Notes under the pieces: generated by a model
What the model saw: the letters and a program-made list of their open reading frames with translations, nothing else
What the model was told of the DNA's origin: nothing
The model's database searches: none
Made by a program: the position numbers and the translations under genes
DNA from: Methylobacterium terricola
GTDB lineage: Bacteria > Pseudomonadota > Alphaproteobacteria > Rhizobiales > Beijerinckiaceae
Length of the DNA stretch: 45,844 bases
NCBI RefSeq assembly: GCF_006151805.1
Contig: NZ_VDDA01000033.1
Coordinates: 3,967-49,810 of the forward strand
Direction: 5' to 3'
Part shown: one piece after another, positions 42,769 to 45,844 of the stretch
Numbering within the stretch: the first letter of the stretch is position 1
Layout: each line of letters begins with the position of its first letter

Positions 42769-43167
42769 TCAGGCAAGCCGCAGCAGCAGCGCCAGAGCCG
42801 CGACGAGCAGCACCGCGAAGGTCGCCAGGATGCCGCCGCCGCGGCAGGCGAACTGACGGGGGGAGTTGGCCGGCGCCGTCATGCCGAACGGGTGCAGGAT
42901 CCGGCCGACCAGCAGCACGATCAGCAGGCCCTGGACCAGGATCCGGCTCGCGCCGTGGGCCTCGAGCAAGCCGACGAGGAGCAGGATGAACGGCACGTAC
43001 TCGGCGAAGTTCGCCTGGGAGCGGGCGCGGTGCAGCAGCACGGCGTCGCCGCCGTCGCCGTGCAGCACGTTGGCGGAGAGCCGCCGGGCCATCACCCAGC
43101 CCGAGAGGCCGGCGAACAGCAGTGCCAGAACGGCGCCGTAGGCGGCGGTGAGGGACGGGAACACCAT
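42769..43167 (-). CDS. MAPEG family membrane protein
   Basis: This 132-residue protein has four membrane helices and the family's central RSQANFAEYVPFILLLVGLLEAHG (about 47-70), followed by LVGRILHPFG. MAPEG proteins include glutathione-dependent membrane transferases; bacterial members of this length are mostly uncharacterised. It starts at the ATG at 43167 with AAGGAG upstream. It lies 14 bases downstream of the catalase-like gene on the same strand, so the two are probably co-transcribed. Confidence 0.85.
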   Translation of the reverse strand: MVFPSLTAAYGAVLALLFAGLSGWVMARRLSANVLHGDGGDAVLLHRARSQANFAEYVPFILLLVGLLEAHGASRILVQGLLIVLLVGRILHPFGMTAPANSPRQFACRGGGILATFAVLLVAALALLLRLA

Positions 43168-43181
43168 GGCGGGCGGCTCCT

Positions 43182-44270
43182 TCAGGCGTGGGTCGGCAGG
43201 CGTCGCGTGGGTTCGCGGACCGGGCAGCCATTGTGCTCGGCCCGGAAGCCGGCCGAGCGCGGATAGACCGCGCGGCGCGCCCGCATCACCGAGCCGAGGG
43301 GCTGGTGCGCCCGGATCCCGTGCCACGGGCTGAAGGCGAGGCCGTCGTCGAGGGTGCGGACCTTCTCGTCGCTCCAGCTCGCCTGCGGCGCGACCGTGAT
43401 CCGGGCGACCGGGAGGTAGGGACTCTCCTCCTCCGGCCAGGGCGTCGCGGCATCCTCGATCGGCATCGACTCGCGGTTCGTGAGCAGCTGGGCGCGCAGC
43501 TCCCAGACGCCCTCATGGGCGGCGAAGAACTCCGACACCGCATCGCGCAGGCCGTTCGGCTTGCCGTTGACGGCGAGCGGAGCGTTCGTCAGGGCGGTGA
43601 GCGCCGGCGAGACCGGGGCGAGCGCGACCTTCGCGACGTAGTCGCCCCAGCGCAGGGGTGCCTGGCTGTAGAAGGTCTCGCCCAGGATGTGCGTCTCCGG
43701 GTGCCCGCCGAGGCTGATCAGCGTCGGGCTCTTGCCCCCCACCGCCTCGACCGCGCTCTCGAGGCCGCGCAGGGCGGCGGAGAAGACCTTCTTGAACACC
43801 TGCGGCGTGTCGGTGGTGGCGGCGAGCAGCGTCAGGCTCCGGAGGAACGCCTTGGCGTCCGGCACCGTGAAGGACGGGGCATTCGCCATCACGAAGTCCT
43901 GGGTGTCGCCGCCGGCGCCCGGCAGACGCTCGCCCGGGACGCCGATCACCTTCACGGCGAGGCCGCGCGGGGTCGACACGCTGTCGTCGAGGATGTCGCC
44001 CGGGTTGGTCGAGAGGCGCAGTACGGCGTCGTAGGTGCCGGGTGTCGCGAAGATTCCCTGGGCCAGCGGCCCCGGCAGGTCGGGCAGCACGGTGAGCCGG
44101 CCGGTGAGCAGGCCGTGGCTCTTGGCGTGGACGCCGCGCACCGCGTGGCCGTAATCCTTCAGCGTCGTCTCCTGGATCGCTCGGAAGACCCGGATCATCT
44201 CGGCATGCACCTCGTCCTCGTCCGGCTGCACGGCCTCCAGGGACGGATCGAAGCGGATCGGTGACGGCAT
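43182..44270 (-). CDS. Catalase-related (SrpA-like) heme protein
   Basis: This 362-residue protein starts at the ATG at 44270 with AGGAGGA upstream. It has the catalase core pattern reduced to small-catalase size: distal-His region RGVHAKSHG (His48), LRLSTNPGDILDDSVSTPRGLAVKVIGV, DTQDFVMANAPSFTVPD and a C-terminal PWHGIRAHQPLGSVMRARRAVY, which should hold the proximal Tyr. It resembles catalase-like proteins that work as peroxidases in the periplasm or cytosol. It has no signal peptide. It precedes the MAPEG gene and faces the GFOR-like gene across a repeat-containing gap. Confidence 0.85.
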   Translation of the reverse strand: MPSPIRFDPSLEAVQPDEDEVHAEMIRVFRAIQETTLKDYGHAVRGVHAKSHGLLTGRLTVLPDLPGPLAQGIFATPGTYDAVLRLSTNPGDILDDSVSTPRGLAVKVIGVPGERLPGAGGDTQDFVMANAPSFTVPDAKAFLRSLTLLAATTDTPQVFKKVFSAALRGLESAVEAVGGKSPTLISLGGHPETHILGETFYSQAPLRWGDYVAKVALAPVSPALTALTNAPLAVNGKPNGLRDAVSEFFAAHEGVWELRAQLLTNRESMPIEDAATPWPEEESPYLPVARITVAPQASWSDEKVRTLDDGLAFSPWHGIRAHQPLGSVMRARRAVYPRSAGFRAEHNGCPVREPTRRLPTHA

Positions 44271-44358
44271 CGGCCGGGTCCTCCTTTCGGGACGACGCCG
44301 GATGCGCCGCTGCGTCACCGGCAACGGCCCAGGCCCGGGCGCGTTCCCACGCGATCGC

Positions 44359-44403
44359 CTCGGACATGAAGGTCTCGGACATGAACGTCTCGGGCACGAA
44401 GGA
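44359..44403. repeat. Three 15-base tandem repeats in a divergent promoter gap
   Basis: CTCGGACATGAAGGT, CTCGGACATGAACGT and CTCGGGCACGAAGGA follow each other between the divergent catalase-like and GFOR-like genes. The first two differ by one base. They could be operator-like iterons or a minisatellite. The unit is a multiple of three, and in one minus-strand frame reads as repeated MSETF, but that frame otherwise is a shadow. Confidence 0.75.
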
Positions 44404-44540
44404 ATGGACCCGCGCCGATTCGGCGGAACCGCCGGGCAGCCGGGCGCTTGGTGGGGCGAGACCGCTTGCCGGCCCGACTCCGGCCGGCCCTGGCCCGCCG
44501 GTCCTGCCCGCCGCTTCTTGCCGATCGAGGATACCGCGCC

Positions 44541-45710
44541 ATGAGCATCACCGGGAGCATCGCCGGCGCCCTCGGTCTGACCCCGTCCCGCAAGGTCCGC
44601 TACGCCTTCGTGGGCCTCGGCGACATCGCCCAGGAGGCGATGCTGCCGGGCGTCGCCCATACCGGCAATTCCGAGATCGCCGCCCTGGTGACGAGCGACC
44701 CGGAGAAGGCGCGGGCGCTCGGCGCGCGCTACGGCGTGTCCGCCACCTATTGCTACGAGCAGTTCGGCATGATGCTGCGCTCCGGCACGGTCGATGCGCT
44801 CTACCTCGCGACGCCGAACTGGCGCCACGCCGAATTCGCGGTCCCGGCCCTGCGCGCGGGGATCCACGTGCTGGTCGAGAAGCCGCTGGAGGTCTCTCCG
44901 GCCCAGTGCCGGGCGATCCTCGACGCCGCCCGGGCCTCCCGCGCCCGGCTGATGGTGGCCTACCGCCTGCACTTCGAGCCGGCGACGCTGGCCGTCCTCG
45001 ACCGGGTGCGCTCCGGCGAGCTCGGCGAGATCCTGGCCTTCACCTCGACCTTCTCGCAGCGGGTCTCGCCGGAGAATCATCGGGCGCGCAACGGCGTCGC
45101 CGCCGGCCCGGTCTTCGACATGGGGCCTTACCCGGTCAACGCCGCCCGCGCAGTCTTCGGCGCGGAGCCGACCGAGGTGGTGTCGGCCGTGGGCTCGCGC
45201 CATCCCGATTCCGGCCTCGGCGACTTCGACGACACCGTGGCGGCGACCCTGCGCTTCCCCGGCGGCCGCCTGGCGCAGTTCGTCGTGTCCTATGTCGGCA
45301 ACGGCCTCGACACCTACACGGTGCTCGGCACGACAGGCAGCGTCACCGCCGACCCCGCCTACCTGTACGGCAAGCCGCTCGAGCTGTTCACGGTGCTGGG
45401 CGAGGAACAATCGCATGCGCGATTCAAGAACACCGACCATTTCGGCGGCGAGCTGAAATATTTTTCGGAGTGCATCCTGGAGGAGCGCGACCCCGAGCCC
45501 GACGGCGAGGAGGGCTATGCCGACGTGCGGGTGCTCGACGGCATCGTGCGGGCGCTCGAGACCGGCGGCTCGGTGACCCTCGAACCCTTCCGCCGCGAGA
45601 GGCGGATCGAACCGAGGGCCCAGGCACAGGCCCTGCCGGCGGTCGCCTCGCCCCCGCTCGTCAACGCGTCGAATCCGGGTCGGGGCAAGGACCGGGTCCC
45701 AGAGAACTAG
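44541..45710 (+). CDS. Gfo/Idh/MocA family oxidoreductase (GFOR-like)
   Basis: From the ATG at 44541 this is a 389-residue NAD(P)-dependent enzyme. The Rossmann motif VGLGDIAQEAMLPG (about 24-37), HVLVEKPLEVS with the catalytic EKP Lys, and MVAYRLHFEPA match glucose-fructose oxidoreductase and its relatives more closely than inositol dehydrogenases. Unlike the classical Zymomonas enzyme it has no Tat leader, so it should be cytoplasmic. The last 35 residues are low-complexity. The final GTCCCAGAGAACTA is repeated with one change right after the stop codon, just ahead of the insertion sequence. Confidence 0.88.
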   Translation: MSITGSIAGALGLTPSRKVRYAFVGLGDIAQEAMLPGVAHTGNSEIAALVTSDPEKARALGARYGVSATYCYEQFGMMLRSGTVDALYLATPNWRHAEFAVPALRAGIHVLVEKPLEVSPAQCRAILDAARASRARLMVAYRLHFEPATLAVLDRVRSGELGEILAFTSTFSQRVSPENHRARNGVAAGPVFDMGPYPVNAARAVFGAEPTEVVSAVGSRHPDSGLGDFDDTVAATLRFPGGRLAQFVVSYVGNGLDTYTVLGTTGSVTADPAYLYGKPLELFTVLGEEQSHARFKNTDHFGGELKYFSECILEERDPEPDGEEGYADVRVLDGIVRALETGGSVTLEPFRRERRIEPRAQAQALPAVASPPLVNASNPGRGKDRVPEN

Positions 45711-45724
45711 TCCCGGAGAACTAA

Positions 45725-45844
45725 GAGCGCCTAACAGAACGGCACGATTAGGTCGGTTGGGCGTTGTGCTGGTATGGCTCGCCCGCTTCTCCCCGACGAT
45801 CTCTGGGCTGCGATCGCCCCGCTTCTGCCACCACACCCGCCTCG
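45725..45844 (+). mobile_element. IS5-family insertion sequence, truncated by the window end
   Basis: A transposase start is visible at 45774. The left end is placed at about 45725 (GAGCGCCTAACAG...) because the preceding CTAA matches the usual YTAR target of one IS5 subgroup. The exact boundary and the other end lie outside what can be checked here. Confidence 0.6.
45774..45844 (+). CDS. IS5-family transposase, N-terminal fragment
   Basis: The frame reads MARPLLPDDLWAAIAPLLPP and continues to the window edge. This is the characteristic opening of IS5-type transposases (DLW..I.PLLP). Only the first 23 or so residues are present because the window ends. Confidence 0.75.
   Translation, partial: MARPLLPDDLWAAIAPLLPPHPP

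Noticed and set aside
44271..45836. Minus-strand extension of the catalase-like frame across the GFOR-like gene
   Set aside because: The ribosome binding site and family alignment place the start at 44270; the extension is antisense to a real gene.

Overview
The window is about 45.8 kb of very GC-rich DNA with strong G/C preference at third codon positions. The flagellar gene order (flgB-flgC-fliE-flgG-flgA-flgI-motE-flgH-fliL-fliP), the mutM/ubiE/ubiB neighbourhood, the small DUF6894-type protein and the HisKA_2 kinase with a membrane N-terminus all point to an alphaproteobacterium of the Rhizobiales, most likely Methylobacterium or a relative. I found no rRNA, tRNA or CRISPR array. The window ends inside an IS5-family insertion sequence.

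Layout. 1-3.1 kb (minus): three tandem paralogues of an exported family 3 solute-binding protein. 3.2-8.1 kb (minus): a GH15 glucoamylase/trehalase-like enzyme and a heparinase II/III-like protein. 8.4-14.9 kb (plus): a compact flagellar rod, P-ring, L-ring and export block, mostly translationally coupled. 15-16.5 kb: a membrane diguanylate cyclase with an intact inhibition site. 16.6-18.7 kb (minus): eutBC, ethanolamine ammonia-lyase, without the rest of a eut operon. 18.8-23 kb: mixed small genes (transglutaminase-like, DUF6894, SDR, PepSY, GNAT), with a frameshifted nucleotidyltransferase relic and repeats between them. 23.5-26.6 kb (plus): a complete polar amino-acid/opine-type ABC importer. 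27-30.2 kb (minus): OsmC and a complete NitT/TauT/Ssu-type ABC importer. 30.4-34 kb: glnD and grpE. 34.4-38.7 kb: mutM (minus), an unknown gene, ubiE and ubiB. 38.9-45.8 kb: GNAT, an orphan branched-chain-type binding protein, a small secreted Cys protein, a decayed SDR, a histidine kinase, MAPEG, a catalase-like protein, a GFOR-like oxidoreductase, and the IS.

The genes form several functional groups. The flagellar block makes rod and ring parts plus FliP, the adjacent cyclase could couple c-di-GMP to motility, the two ABC importers and eutBC supply carbon, nitrogen or sulfur from amines, amino acids and sulfonates, and GlnD is the nitrogen sensor. Most of this is ordinary. I did not find a clear new multi-gene system.

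The least ordinary signals are: a 113-116 bp dispersed repeat with a 30-bp perfect palindrome, present twice and each time touching a stop codon; mosaic similarity among the tandem binding proteins; two decayed genes (an SDR and an MNT-type nucleotidyltransferase); a probable CTG start in the histidine kinase; a heat-shock-like promoter overlapping a glnD terminator ahead of grpE; and minisatellites at a stop codon and in a divergent promoter region.
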